From assembly GCA_031260805.1 (NCBI GenBank), contig JAISKV010000006.1:1-47806 (forward strand): a stretch of 47,806 nucleotides of DNA, given 5' to 3'. Source of the DNA: Rickettsiales bacterium. Its GTDB lineage: Bacteria; Pseudomonadota; Alphaproteobacteria; Rs-D84. Every line of letters begins with the position of its first letter. Position 1 is the first letter of the stretch. A program made the position numbers and the translations under genes. This document shows, one piece after another, positions 25,791 through 34,887 of the stretch. The notes under the pieces were generated by a model. The model did not search any database. It had not been told where the DNA came from and saw only the letters and a list, made by a program, of their open reading frames with translations.

Positions 25791-28700
25791 ATGAGTGATT
25801 TCGTTCATCTTAATCTTCACACTGGGTATTCGGTCGGGATTGGAACAATAACTGTCCAGCGGCTGGCCGAACTGTGCGCGGAAAACAAGATGCCGGCCGT
25901 CGCGATAACCGACACCAATCTGATGACAGGAATCGCCGAAGCGTCGGACAAGTTGCCGGCGTCCGGAATTCAGCCGATAATCGGTATTACCATTTCTGTG
26001 AATCATCACAACGCCGATCCGAAAATGCTGCGCGCGGATTCGCTGGCGCGCGTGATTTTATTGGCGCAGAACCACGGCGGATACCTGAACCTGTGCAGGC
26101 TGTCCGAAATAATGTACATGCGCGACGCCAATCTGCATCTGGGCGCGCACATAACGATTGACGAACTGTTTTCGCATGCGGACGGATTGATTTGTCTGTC
26201 CGGAAATATTTTGATTAACGAAATTTTGCAAGGGCTGGACGCCGCGCCGACCGCGCGGAAATTTTACAGCGCGTTCGGGGACCGGTTTTACATTGAATTG
26301 CAGCGGCACGGACTGGACGCAGAAATAAAGTCCGAGCCCGGGTTATTGCGCATCGCGCGCGAATTGAATATTCCGATTGTCGCGACGAACAACGCGTGCT
26401 TTGCCGCGCCTGAAAATTACGAATCTTCCGATGCGTACGGATGCATTCTGGACCAGACGAAAATCATAGATCCCGATCGCCGCCGCCGGTCGTCCGAACA
26501 GTATTTCAAGTCCGCGGCAGAAATGCGCGAACTGTTTTCCGATTTGGCAGAGGCTTGCGACAACACGGTTTCAATCGCGCGGCGATGCAATTTCTTTGTC
26601 AATGTTCATGAAAAACCGCTGCTGCCGAAATTCGCCGCGGACTTTGACGAAGAATGCAGAATGCTGCGCGACGGCACGATGTCCGGCTTGACCAAATTGG
26701 TCGCGGATATGCCGGAAGACGCGCGCAAGCCGTACTTTGACCAGGCCGAGTTTGAGTTGCAGACGATTATAAACATGGGATTTCCAGGATACTTTTTAAT
26801 CGTCGCGGAATACATAGAATGGTGTCGGGAAAATGACATCATGACCGGGCCGGGTCGCGGATCCGGCGCGGGATCCGTCGTCGCATGGTCGCTGGGGATT
26901 ACCAAGGTTGATCCGTTGAAATACGGATTGCTGTTCGAGCGGTTCTTGAATCCGGACCGCATTTCAATGCCCGACTTTGATATTGATTTCGAGCCGGTCG
27001 GATTGGAGAGAGTCAAGCAGCATCTGATTGAAAAATATGGAAACGAAGAAGTCTGCCAAATCATAACTTTCGGATCGTTGCAGGCCAAGGGCGCGGTGCG
27101 CGATTGCGGCCGCGTGTTCGGCGTGCCTTATTCCAAATCCGACAAACTGTGCAAAATTATTCCAAACGACGCCAAGACTTTGCGCGACGCGATAAACGGA
27201 AATTATGAAATTCAAGACATCCTTAACGACGACGACATCATGAAAAAATCCGTGTCCGTCGCGATGGATATAGAAGGCGCCATCCGCGCCCTGGGCCAGC
27301 ACGCGTGCGGCATCGTTATCGGCGATCGTCCGACGATTCAGATTTCGCCGGTGTACCGCGATGCGGCGAACCCGCTGCCTTCGTGCCAGTTTGACATGGA
27401 TTATTTGGAAAAGGCCGGGCTGATTAAATTTGATTTTTTGGGATTGGAAACGCTGGCTATACTTAAACGCGCGGCGGCGATGATTGAAAAAAATCATCTG
27501 AAAAAAATAGACTTGGAAAACATCCCGCTGGATGACGAACTGACATTCAAGAATATTTACCAGCCCGGCAAGACGGACGGCATATTTCAATTTGAAGCCC
27601 AATTTGTCAAGCAGACGCTGAAAAAAATGCGCCCGACCAAGTTCGAGCATCTGGTCGCGCTGACCGCGCTGAACCGACCCGGGCCAATCGGGTTTATTCC
27701 GTCCTATATCGCGCGGATGCATGGGGAAGAGCCTGTGCAGTATCCGCATGACAAGGCCAAGGATATTCTGGAAGAAACATTCGGAATTTTCGTGTACCAG
27801 GAACAAATCATGCTGCTGACGCGCGCGCTGGCCGGATTCACGCGCGGCGAAGCCGATGGCGTGCGCAAGGCGATGGGCAAAAAAATCATCAAGATGATGA
27901 ACGAGTTCGAAGTCAAGTGGCTGGCCGGATGCGAACGCGAAAATACTCTGGCGCCGGACGCGGCAAAAAAAATGTGGGAGGAGTTCAAGGAATTCGCCAA
28001 GTACGCATTTAACAAATCGCATTCTGTGTGCTATGGCATCATATCCCAGCAGTGCGCTTATCTGAAAGCGCACTGGCCTGCGGAATTTCTGGCTGCATCA
28101 ATATCCAGTTCGCTGAACGATGCCGAGAAGATATCCGCATTTATGGAAGATGCCCGCGCAAATTTCGGCATAGTCGTCGTTCCGCCCGACATCAACAAGT
28201 CCGAAGCATTGTTCCATGTCGCGGACGGAAAAATAATTTATGGTCTGGCCGGGATAAAGGGCGTCGGCACGGCGGCCGCCAATCAGATTGTCGCCGAACG
28301 AATCCGCGGCGGCGCGTTCAAGGACCTTACCGATTTCGCAAAGCGGACCGCCGGAATGATAAACAAGCGCGTCGTGGAATCGTTTGCGAAAACAGGCGTG
28401 CTGGATTGTCTGGAACCTTCGCGCGCGCGGGTGTTCATGAATGCCGATGCGATTCTGATGTACGCGTCCCGGCAGCGGGCGGACGCGGGCGTGCTTTCGC
28501 TGTTCGGCGATGAAGGCGGCGGCGAGAAAATAAAACTGCAACCCGTTCCTGAATGGAGTTTCGGAGAACGCTTGGAAAACGAGTTGTCGGCGCTGGGCTT
28601 TTACATTTCCGCGCATCCGCTGGACCAGTATAAAAATTTATTGGAACGCAGCGGCATGGTCAACAGCATAACCCTGCAAAAAACGCCGGACAGAAAACAG

Positions 28701-29156
28701 GTATCAATCGCCGCGAATGTGAATTCTTACCAGCGGCGGCGCACCAAGGCCGGCAAGGAAATGTTAAGCGTCAACGCGTCCGATATTTTTGGAAACATTG
28801 ACGCGGTCGCGTTCGGCGACAGCGCGATTGAATTTGCAAACATCCTGGCGCGCGAATCAGTCGTCATTATAAACGGACGGGCATCGGCGCGCGACGACAC
28901 TGTTTCAATCTTTATAGACGGGATTTCGCCAATATCCGCATGGGTGTCCGGGGCGGTGAAGAAACTGACGCTGAACATTTCCGATACCGAAGTATTGCCC
29001 GGGTTAAAGGGATTGATTGACAGCCTGCCGAACGGGAACACCCGCATCGTTCTGCGTATCGGCGAAAACTCGCTGGCAATTCCGCGCAGCGTGCGATTGA
29101 ACGAAACGATTGTGTCCGACATGTCGCAACTGGGCATCAAGATAGAGATGGAGTGA
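25791..29156 (+). CDS. dnaE: DNA polymerase III subunit alpha
   Basis: The replicative polymerase, 1121 residues (E. coli 1160). The N-terminal PHP domain begins FVHLNLHTGYS and has AITDTNLM, lacking several metal ligands as in E. coli, so it is probably inactive as a nuclease. The palm has GPGRGSGAGSVVAW, catalytic Asp pair MPDFDIDFE (about 394-402) and third Asp in IKFDFLGLETL (near 547). Then come the thumb and fingers (NRPGPIGFIPSYI, KAMGKK, FNKSHSVCYG), a helix-hairpin-helix region (GLAGIKGVGTAAANQIV) and an OB fold (VSIAANVNSYQRRRTKAGKE). The beta-clamp motif is not obvious. The ATG follows the AT-rich repeat arm directly with no Shine-Dalgarno sequence. Confidence 0.96.
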   Translation: MSDFVHLNLHTGYSVGIGTITVQRLAELCAENKMPAVAITDTNLMTGIAEASDKLPASGIQPIIGITISVNHHNADPKMLRADSLARVILLAQNHGGYLNLCRLSEIMYMRDANLHLGAHITIDELFSHADGLICLSGNILINEILQGLDAAPTARKFYSAFGDRFYIELQRHGLDAEIKSEPGLLRIARELNIPIVATNNACFAAPENYESSDAYGCILDQTKIIDPDRRRRSSEQYFKSAAEMRELFSDLAEACDNTVSIARRCNFFVNVHEKPLLPKFAADFDEECRMLRDGTMSGLTKLVADMPEDARKPYFDQAEFELQTIINMGFPGYFLIVAEYIEWCRENDIMTGPGRGSGAGSVVAWSLGITKVDPLKYGLLFERFLNPDRISMPDFDIDFEPVGLERVKQHLIEKYGNEEVCQIITFGSLQAKGAVRDCGRVFGVPYSKSDKLCKIIPNDAKTLRDAINGNYEIQDILNDDDIMKKSVSVAMDIEGAIRALGQHACGIVIGDRPTIQISPVYRDAANPLPSCQFDMDYLEKAGLIKFDFLGLETLAILKRAAAMIEKNHLKKIDLENIPLDDELTFKNIYQPGKTDGIFQFEAQFVKQTLKKMRPTKFEHLVALTALNRPGPIGFIPSYIARMHGEEPVQYPHDKAKDILEETFGIFVYQEQIMLLTRALAGFTRGEADGVRKAMGKKIIKMMNEFEVKWLAGCERENTLAPDAAKKMWEEFKEFAKYAFNKSHSVCYGIISQQCAYLKAHWPAEFLAASISSSLNDAEKISAFMEDARANFGIVVVPPDINKSEALFHVADGKIIYGLAGIKGVGTAAANQIVAERIRGGAFKDLTDFAKRTAGMINKRVVESFAKTGVLDCLEPSRARVFMNADAILMYASRQRADAGVLSLFGDEGGGEKIKLQPVPEWSFGERLENELSALGFYISAHPLDQYKNLLERSGMVNSITLQKTPDRKQVSIAANVNSYQRRRTKAGKEMLSVNASDIFGNIDAVAFGDSAIEFANILARESVVIINGRASARDDTVSIFIDGISPISAWVSGAVKKLTLNISDTEVLPGLKGLIDSLPNGNTRIVLRIGENSLAIPRSVRLNETIVSDMSQLGIKIEME

Positions 29157-29160
29157 ATAT

Positions 29161-29254
29161 AGTTATTAATTTTTAATTATTAGTTATTATACCATTGTGC
29201 GCGCTATAACAATTCCGCCACCACAAACAAAATAACTAATAACTAATAACTAAT
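29161..29254. repeat. AT-rich palindromic repeat family P, copy 2
   Basis: The left arm TTATTAGTTATTATACC (29178-29194) and right arm AATAACTAATAACTAATAAC (about 29230-29249) enclose the conserved core ATTGTGCGCGC, then ATAACAATTCCGCCACCACA. It fills the dnaE-rsmH gap up to the rsmH ATG. The same core recurs in copy 4. Confidence 0.8.
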
Positions 29255-30088
29255 ATGAAACACATACCGGTGCTCTTGAATGCTGTTTTGGAAATGCTGG
29301 GGGATATTCGCGGCAAGACGATTATTGACGCGACATTCGGGGCCGGCGGATACAGCCGCGCCTTTCTGGAACGCGGCGCGGGTGTTATTGCGTTTGACCG
29401 CGATACGACTGTCAAAAAATTCGCGGATGAAATTCATGATAAGAATTTTCAATTTTTTAACAAACCATTTTCCGAAATCCGGACACTGAACCTTGAAAAC
29501 TGCCATGTTGTCTTTGACTTTGGCGTATCGTCAATGCAGATTGACACGCCGGACCGCGGGTTTTCTTGGCGGTTTGACGCGCCGCTGGACATGCGCATGG
29601 GCGGCGGAATCACGGCCGGACAATTGATAGAAGATTCAACGGTTGACGAATTGGCGCGGATTCTGCGCGATTACGGCGATGTGAAAAAGTCAAGAATGTT
29701 TGCGACAATCATTAAAAACGCAAATCCGAAAACGACTTTCCAATTGCGGGATTTGATAAATAATCCCAAGGATATCGCCCCGATTTTTCAGGCCCTGCGC
29801 ATCGCGGTAAACGACGAACTGGGCGAAATACGGACGGCATTGAACGCGGTGCCGGAACTGCTGGGGGCCGGCGGAATTTGCGCCGCGGTCAGTTTTCATT
29901 CATTGGAAGACCGGATTGTAAAATCATATTTCCGCGAATTAACGGCGCCTGTCGGCGACCCGCGAATACCGGTCGCGGCGATCCGGCAGTGGGAACTGTT
30001 AAAGACGGTCCGGCCGGACGCGGACGAACTGGACGCCAATCCGCGGGCGCGCAGCGCGCACTTGCGCGGGATAAAAAAAGTGTTATAA
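29255..30088 (+). CDS. rsmH: 16S rRNA (cytosine(1402)-N4)-methyltransferase RsmH
   Basis: RsmH (MraW) adds the N4 methyl group to C1402 in the ribosomal P site. The 277-residue protein starts KHIPVLLNAVLEML and has the SAM motif DATFGAGGYSRAFLE, FDFGVSSMQIDTPDRGFSW, MRMGGG, FQALRIAVNDELGE and SFHSLEDRIVKSYF, all characteristic. Length is slightly short of the usual 300. In most bacteria it heads the dcw division cluster with ftsL and ftsI; here a repeat and then a carboxypeptidase follow, so the cluster is broken. It has no Shine-Dalgarno sequence and begins inside the repeat arm. Confidence 0.95.
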   Translation: MKHIPVLLNAVLEMLGDIRGKTIIDATFGAGGYSRAFLERGAGVIAFDRDTTVKKFADEIHDKNFQFFNKPFSEIRTLNLENCHVVFDFGVSSMQIDTPDRGFSWRFDAPLDMRMGGGITAGQLIEDSTVDELARILRDYGDVKKSRMFATIIKNANPKTTFQLRDLINNPKDIAPIFQALRIAVNDELGEIRTALNAVPELLGAGGICAAVSFHSLEDRIVKSYFRELTAPVGDPRIPVAAIRQWELLKTVRPDADELDANPRARSAHLRGIKKVL

Positions 30089-30101
30089 TCAAACCAGGCT
30101 T

Positions 30102-30210
30102 CGTCATTCCGGCATTGAATCTGTAAAAACATTTGATAATTGTTTTTCCAAAGAACCGGAATCCATTGAACCATAGATTCCGGGTCGCGCTGCGCTTGCC
30201 CGGAATGACG
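30102..30210. repeat. REP-like palindrome, copy 2
   Basis: CGTCATTCCGG (30102-30112) pairs with CCGGAATGACG (30200-30210). A nested palindrome GATTCCGGG (30176-30184) and CCCGGAATG (30199-30207) encloses TCGCGCTGCGCTTG. This is the CGTCATTCCGG...GGGTCGCGCTGCGCTTGCCC type common in alphaproteobacterial genomes. It fills the gap before the carboxypeptidase gene. Confidence 0.8.
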
Positions 30211-30215
30211 ACAAA

Positions 30216-31388
30216 ATGAAAATATTTTTTATCTTTTATCTTTTAATTTTTATCTTGCCGGCGGCGCATGCGTTTTCAACGCCGGCAAAATCGGCGTACC
30301 TGTACGACTATCATTCCGGCGCGGTGCTGTTTGACAAGGATGCGGACGAACTGATGCCGCCTTCGTCCATGCTGAAACTGATGACGATCGCGCTGGGAAT
30401 GCAGGCGTTGCAGGACGGCGAATTGAAATTGGCCGACAAACTGCCGGTGTCAAAAAATGCGGACTATCAAAACCCGGTGTGGCACAGCGCCAGCAAGATT
30501 TGCCTTTCCGAAGGCCAGCGCGTTTCAGTTTCAGATTTATTGGACGGAATGATAGTATTAAGCGGCGGCGACGCCTCGGTTGTTCTGGCGGAAAAACTGG
30601 CGGGCAGCGAATCCGCGTTCACTGATAAAATGACCGCATTCGCGCGCGGGATAGGCATGGAGAATTCCACCTTTGGAAACGCGACCGGCCTGCCGCATCC
30701 GGATAATTTGATGACCAGCCGCGAATTGGGAATTCTGGCAAAATACATCATTGACAAGTTTCCGGAATATTATCCGCGGTTTGCCCAGCGGCGGTTTGAG
30801 TTCGGCGATTTCAAGTCCGACTGGTGCCGTCAATGGGGCGCGTCGCACACGCTGAATTACAATAAACTGCTGTTCATCATGGGCGGCGCGGACGGGCTTA
30901 AAACCGGGCACACCAGCAGCGGCGGATACGGCATGGTCGCGTCGGCGCGCCGCGGCGGGCGACGGCTGATCGGCGTAATCAACGGATTGCGCGCGGCGGA
31001 TCACAACGCGCTGGCCGGACAGATGAAGAAATTGCTGGAATTCGGATTTTCAGATTTCCAAAATAAATCGTTTATAAAATCCGATGCGGTTATTGCGGAA
31101 ATCCCGGTCTGGTACGGGCGCCGTAATTTTGTCGCGGCCGGGGTCGCAAATGATTTCGTTTTAACTTTCCAAAAAAATCAAACCGGCGACGGGATAAAAA
31201 TAATCGCCCGGTATGAGGAGCCTTTGCGCGCGCCGGTATCCGCTGGTCAGAAACTGGGCGCGGTTATCGCGATGCGCGACGGGCGCGAAATCGCGCGCGC
31301 TGATCTGGTCGCGAAATCCAGGGTCGGACGAGCATGGTTTTTCGGGCGCATAATGCAAAACATCAGGGTGATATTCAATGGCCGTTAA
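30216..31388 (+). CDS. D-alanyl-D-alanine carboxypeptidase (peptidase S11, DacA/PBP5-like)
   Basis: A periplasmic enzyme that trims the terminal D-Ala of peptidoglycan stem peptides. The 390-residue protein has a signal peptide (FFIFYLLIFILPAAHAF), the S-x-x-K nucleophile motif in PPSSMLKLM (about residue 50) and the KTG box in GLKTGHTSSGGYGM (near 230). The second motif, normally SGN, reads LSGGDASVVLAE, so the asparagine is replaced by glycine, which may weaken activity. The C terminus (RAWFFGRIMQNIRVIF) could be an amphipathic membrane anchor. The signal region is built on TTTTATC heptamers. It overlaps holB by 11 nt and heads a five-gene overlapping string. Confidence 0.88.
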   Translation: MKIFFIFYLLIFILPAAHAFSTPAKSAYLYDYHSGAVLFDKDADELMPPSSMLKLMTIALGMQALQDGELKLADKLPVSKNADYQNPVWHSASKICLSEGQRVSVSDLLDGMIVLSGGDASVVLAEKLAGSESAFTDKMTAFARGIGMENSTFGNATGLPHPDNLMTSRELGILAKYIIDKFPEYYPRFAQRRFEFGDFKSDWCRQWGASHTLNYNKLLFIMGGADGLKTGHTSSGGYGMVASARRGGRRLIGVINGLRAADHNALAGQMKKLLEFGFSDFQNKSFIKSDAVIAEIPVWYGRRNFVAAGVANDFVLTFQKNQTGDGIKIIARYEEPLRAPVSAGQKLGAVIAMRDGREIARADLVAKSRVGRAWFFGRIMQNIRVIFNGR

Positions 31389-32319
31389 AAAGCAATCCGT
31401 ATCAGACTTTCCGCATCCGTGCGAAAATCCGGCGCTGGTCGGGCATGACGATTTCATCGCTTCTTTTACGGCCGCATGGGCCGCGCGCGAAAAATATCCG
31501 ATTCACCACGCATGGATAATTTCCGGACCGCGCGGCATCGGCAAGGCGACCGCGGCATACGGACTGGCGCGGATAATCCTGGGCGGCGCGAATGACGCGG
31601 CCGCGGTTGCGAAAATGCGCGACGGGGGCTTTGGCGATTTCTTTGTCATTGACCTGGACCACAATATTGACAAGGACGGGCGGCCAAAGCCGGACAGCAA
31701 AGAAATTTCGGTTTATACCATCCGCGCGCTGATTGAAAAATTGCAAAAGACTTCGCTGACCGGGGCGTGGCGCGTCGTTCTGGTTGACGCGCTGGACGAA
31801 CTGAACCGCAACGCGGCGAACGCGTTCTTGAAAATTCTGGAAGAGCCGCCCGAAAAAACAATTTTTCTGATGCCGACGCACCGCCTGGCCGTGGTGCTGG
31901 CGACGCTGCGGTCGCGGTCGCGCGTGGAAAAACTGCGCCCGCTGACAAACGCGCAGTTGCGGACGCTGTGGGGCCGGTTTTTGCCGGACGATGATTTGTC
32001 GGCGGAATTGCTGAAAATTTCCGGGGGATGCTTTGGCCGATTGGGCGCGATGAAGCGCAGCGGCGCGGACGAATTGTTTTTGGATTTAACCGCGCTGTGC
32101 AAAAATAAAAACTCAACGCCGGCGGACGCGCTGGCGCTGGCCGGACGCATTGCAAAATCGCCGGATAATTTCGGAATTTTCTGCGATGCCGCGGCAAATT
32201 TCGGGCTTGCGGATTTGTATTCGGAAATATCGGCGGATCTGCGGATGATGAATTCTGTCAATCTGAATCCGGAAAGCACCGCGTTCAGATTAATCGGAAA
32301 ATTAAAGAAATGTTTATAG
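31378..32319 (+). CDS. holB: DNA polymerase III subunit delta' (HolB-like)
   Basis: A clamp-loader ATPase-fold subunit, 313 residues. It opens with a typical alphaproteobacterial N terminus (HPCENPALVGHDDFIASF), then Walker A SGPRGIGKATAAYG (near residue 50), VVLVDALDELNRNAANAFLK and ILEEPPEKTIFLMPTHR. The sensor-1 SRC element (usually TIRSRC) reads TLRSRSR, with Ser for Cys. There is no four-cysteine zinc module. The C-terminal part is a helical collar. It overlaps both neighbours (dacA 11 nt, tatD 10 nt). holB next to tatD is a common arrangement; tmk, often adjacent, is missing. Confidence 0.88.
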   Translation: MAVKKQSVSDFPHPCENPALVGHDDFIASFTAAWAAREKYPIHHAWIISGPRGIGKATAAYGLARIILGGANDAAAVAKMRDGGFGDFFVIDLDHNIDKDGRPKPDSKEISVYTIRALIEKLQKTSLTGAWRVVLVDALDELNRNAANAFLKILEEPPEKTIFLMPTHRLAVVLATLRSRSRVEKLRPLTNAQLRTLWGRFLPDDDLSAELLKISGGCFGRLGAMKRSGADELFLDLTALCKNKNSTPADALALAGRIAKSPDNFGIFCDAAANFGLADLYSEISADLRMMNSVNLNPESTAFRLIGKLKKCL

Positions 32320-33050
32320 ACACTCACGCGCATTTTTACGACAGCAATCCGGACGAAGTCATCGCGAACGCGGCCGCGGCCAATGTCGGAATTATTGTCG
32401 CGGCATCCGCGCATCCGGATGATTTGGAAAAAAATACCGCGCTGTGCGAAAAGTATGAAAATATATTCTGCACAATCGGGATTCATCCGGAATATGCGAA
32501 TCAGCGTTCAGATTTCAGATTTCAGATTTCAGATAAAGTAATTGGGATTGGCGAAATCGGGTTGGATTATCACTATGAAAACAACCCGCCGCGCGATGCG
32601 CAGATTGAATTGTTTTTGCGGCAACTGGAAATCGCACAAAACGCCGGACTGCCCGTGGCGGTCCATACCCGCGACGCAGAACAGGATACGATAAACATCC
32701 TGGGCGACCATTCCGGACATGGAGTCCTGCACTGCTTTACAGGGACATGGAACCTGGCGAAAACTATGCTGGACCGCGGCTGGTTTGTTTCCGCCAGCGG
32801 GATAATCTCGTTCAAGAATTCCGACGATTTGCGCGACACTTTCGCGCGGATTCCAACGGACAGAATCGTTATTGAAACCGATTCCCCGTTCTGCGCGCCG
32901 GTTCCGTACCGCGGCAAGCAGTGCCAGCCGTTCATGGCTGCGGAAGTTGCGAAATGCATGGCGCAGATAAAAAATATCCCGCTGCCGGAAATGGAAATTA
33001 TTTTGGAAGAAAACACTAAACGGCTGTACCCGAAACTATGCAGAAATTGA
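32310..33050 (+). CDS. tatD: TatD-family metal-dependent hydrolase/DNase
   Basis: A 246-residue TIM-barrel hydrolase with all metal ligands visible: DTHAH (residues 4-8), GEIGLDYH, VHTRD, HCFTG and ETDSPF. Family members have 3'-5' exonuclease activity and act in DNA repair and fragmentation; the physiological substrate is uncertain. Oddly, codons for RSDFRFQISDK (about residues 66-76), just before GIGEIGLD, are made of four perfect TTCAGAT heptamers (32507-32534), in a surface loop that varies among homologues. A gain or loss of one unit would shift the frame. It overlaps holB by 10 nt and the response regulator by 13 nt. Confidence 0.92.
   Translation: MFIDTHAHFYDSNPDEVIANAAAANVGIIVAASAHPDDLEKNTALCEKYENIFCTIGIHPEYANQRSDFRFQISDKVIGIGEIGLDYHYENNPPRDAQIELFLRQLEIAQNAGLPVAVHTRDAEQDTINILGDHSGHGVLHCFTGTWNLAKTMLDRGWFVSASGIISFKNSDDLRDTFARIPTDRIVIETDSPFCAPVPYRGKQCQPFMAAEVAKCMAQIKNIPLPEMEIILEENTKRLYPKLCRN
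32507..32534 (+). repeat. TTCAGAT heptamer x4 inside tatD
   Basis: Four exact tandem copies of a 7-nt unit lie inside the coding sequence. As 7 is not a multiple of 3, slippage by one unit would truncate TatD and disrupt its overlap with the downstream two-component genes. Confidence 0.9.
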
Positions 33051-33610
33051 TTTTAATCATTGACGACGACGACGCGGTGCGGTGCGGCCTGGCCGCAGGG
33101 CTACGCGATGCCGGGTTCGCGGCAATAACGGCGGACAGCGCGGAAACAGGCGCGCAAATCCTGAAACGCGCAATCCCGGACGCCATTGTCTTGGACCGGA
33201 TGATGGTCGGCGTGGACGGGCTGACATTTCTGCGCGGCATCCGCGCGGCCGGGACGCGGATTCCGGTGCTGATGCTGACCGCGCTGGGCGGGCCGGAAAA
33301 CGCTATTGACGGTCTGGCCGGCGGCGCGGATGATTATTTGGCCAAGCCTTTCCGTCTGGCGGAATTAATCCTGCGTCTGAAAAATATTACGAAAAATGCG
33401 CCGGCGATGCAGATGCCCGAATCATTAAAATTGCTGAATTTGACAACGGCCGAACGGGACTTGCTGAACAAACTGGCGTCGCCGATTGGGAATGTAGTGC
33501 CGGCGGCACCGATGACCGCGAAAAGGCTGGGTGATAAATTACTTGCCAAAGCAAATGAATTTAGTATCATTAATGTACGCGGCCAAGGATACCGTTTAAT
33601 ATGCGTTTAA
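33038..33610 (+). CDS. OmpR-like response regulator with shortened DNA-binding domain
   Basis: The N-terminal receiver (about residues 1-120) is complete: acidic IIDDDDA, phospho-acceptor Asp in IVLDRMM (near residue 53), LMLTAL with the switch Thr, and Lys in YLAKPFR. The DxMMP proline is replaced (DRMMVGVDG). The C-terminal winged-helix domain is only about 65 residues; LTTAERDLLNKLAS and the final IINVRGQGYRL are recognisable, but much of the segment holding the recognition helix of OmpR/PhoB proteins is shortened to TAKRLGDKLLAK. Whether it binds DNA normally is open. It overlaps tatD by 13 nt and its sensor kinase by 10 nt, so the pair is firm. Confidence 0.88.
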   Translation: MQKLILIIDDDDAVRCGLAAGLRDAGFAAITADSAETGAQILKRAIPDAIVLDRMMVGVDGLTFLRGIRAAGTRIPVLMLTALGGPENAIDGLAGGADDYLAKPFRLAELILRLKNITKNAPAMQMPESLKLLNLTTAERDLLNKLASPIGNVVPAAPMTAKRLGDKLLAKANEFSIINVRGQGYRLICV

Positions 33611-34887
33611 TACCCAGAAGTTTTTTATGGCGTACAATTTTGATGATACTGGTACCGTTAATCGTGTCCCAGGTTATTGTCGCGCAGACTTTTTTCGGCA
33701 ACCATTGGGACAAGGTTCATTCCGCAATGGCGCGCAGTCTGTCCGGCGAAATCACAACCATGATGAATCTGGTGCAGTCCGGAAATCTGCCCGCAGTCAA
33801 GACTATGGCGGCGGACACGGGTATAAATGTCAGCATTAACGACAAATTAAACCGCCCGAAAAAGAACGACAATTCACGGATGGAAGTCGGAAAATTGTCG
33901 CAATACCTGCGCAGCCAGATAAAAACGCCCGTCAATATTTACATTGATCGCGGAAACCGCCTGCTGTTCGTTGACATCCCGGGAAATGACGGGAAAATAA
34001 TAACATTCGCGTCCAGCCTGCGCCGCGTGTATTCCACCAGCACCGAAGTATTTTTAATCTGGCTGTTCGGATCAATATTGATCGCGGCGATTTTAATCAC
34101 GCCTTTTATCATCAGCCACTCGCGGTCCATAACACGGGTCGCGCGCGCTGCAAACCGGTTTGGCCGCGGATTGGATATGCTTAACTTCCGGCCGTCCGGA
34201 TCGCGTGAAATCCGCGATGCGTCCAATGCGCTGATTACGATGAAGGAACGGCTGGACCGTTATAACGCGACGCGCACAAACATGCTGAACGCCGTGTCGC
34301 ACGATCTGAAATCCCCGTTGACGCGCATGCGTCTGGCGCTGGAAACAGGCGCGGCAGACCAGGACGCCATGCTTCGCGATATTGACCGCATGACCGAGAT
34401 GGTGAACGGATATCTGGCGTTCGCCCGCGGCGAAATGCCTGAAATAGAACAGGAAGTATCCCTGCCCCCGATGCTGACGCGGATTGCGCGCGATGAAACC
34501 AAAGATAAAAAAATCAAATTGACGCTGAATTTGCCGGAAACGCCGGCGCTGTTTTACGCGCGGCCGCTGTCGCTGGCTCGAGCGTTTCAGAACCTGATTG
34601 AAAACGCGGCGCGGCATGCCAAGTCCAAGATAAATATTACCGAGCATGATGATGGAGAAATTCTGGAAGTCTTGATTGACGACGACGGTCCGGGCATCCC
34701 GCAGGACAAGCGCGCGGCCGTCATGCAGCCTTTTGTCCGATTGGATGAATCGCGCGGCGCGGCAACCGGCGGCAGCGGGCTGGGGCTGTCAATCGCGCAA
34801 ACAGCAATTGAAAACCACGGCGGCACGATTGAATTACTGACCAGTCCGATTGGCGGCCTGCGCGTGCGCGTCGTTCTGCCGGTGTAA
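33601..34887 (+). CDS. EnvZ-like sensor histidine kinase
   Basis: An inner-membrane sensor of 428 residues: TM1 (about 10-30, FLWRTILMILVPLIVSQVIV), a periplasmic loop (about 31-145), TM2 (about 147-172, VFLIWLFGSILIAAILI), a HAMP linker, a HisKA helix with phospho-acceptor VSHDLKSPLTRMRLALE (His near 233) and an ATPase domain with N box QNLIENAARHA, G1 DDDGPGIP and G2 GGSGLGLSIA. Architecture and sequence resemble EnvZ-type kinases of alphaproteobacteria. It is the last gene of the overlapping string and partners the response regulator. An envelope signal is likely given the periplasmic loop; the ligand is unknown. Confidence 0.92.
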   Translation: MRLIPRSFLWRTILMILVPLIVSQVIVAQTFFGNHWDKVHSAMARSLSGEITTMMNLVQSGNLPAVKTMAADTGINVSINDKLNRPKKNDNSRMEVGKLSQYLRSQIKTPVNIYIDRGNRLLFVDIPGNDGKIITFASSLRRVYSTSTEVFLIWLFGSILIAAILITPFIISHSRSITRVARAANRFGRGLDMLNFRPSGSREIRDASNALITMKERLDRYNATRTNMLNAVSHDLKSPLTRMRLALETGAADQDAMLRDIDRMTEMVNGYLAFARGEMPEIEQEVSLPPMLTRIARDETKDKKIKLTLNLPETPALFYARPLSLARAFQNLIENAARHAKSKINITEHDDGEILEVLIDDDGPGIPQDKRAAVMQPFVRLDESRGAATGGSGLGLSIAQTAIENHGGTIELLTSPIGGLRVRVVLPV

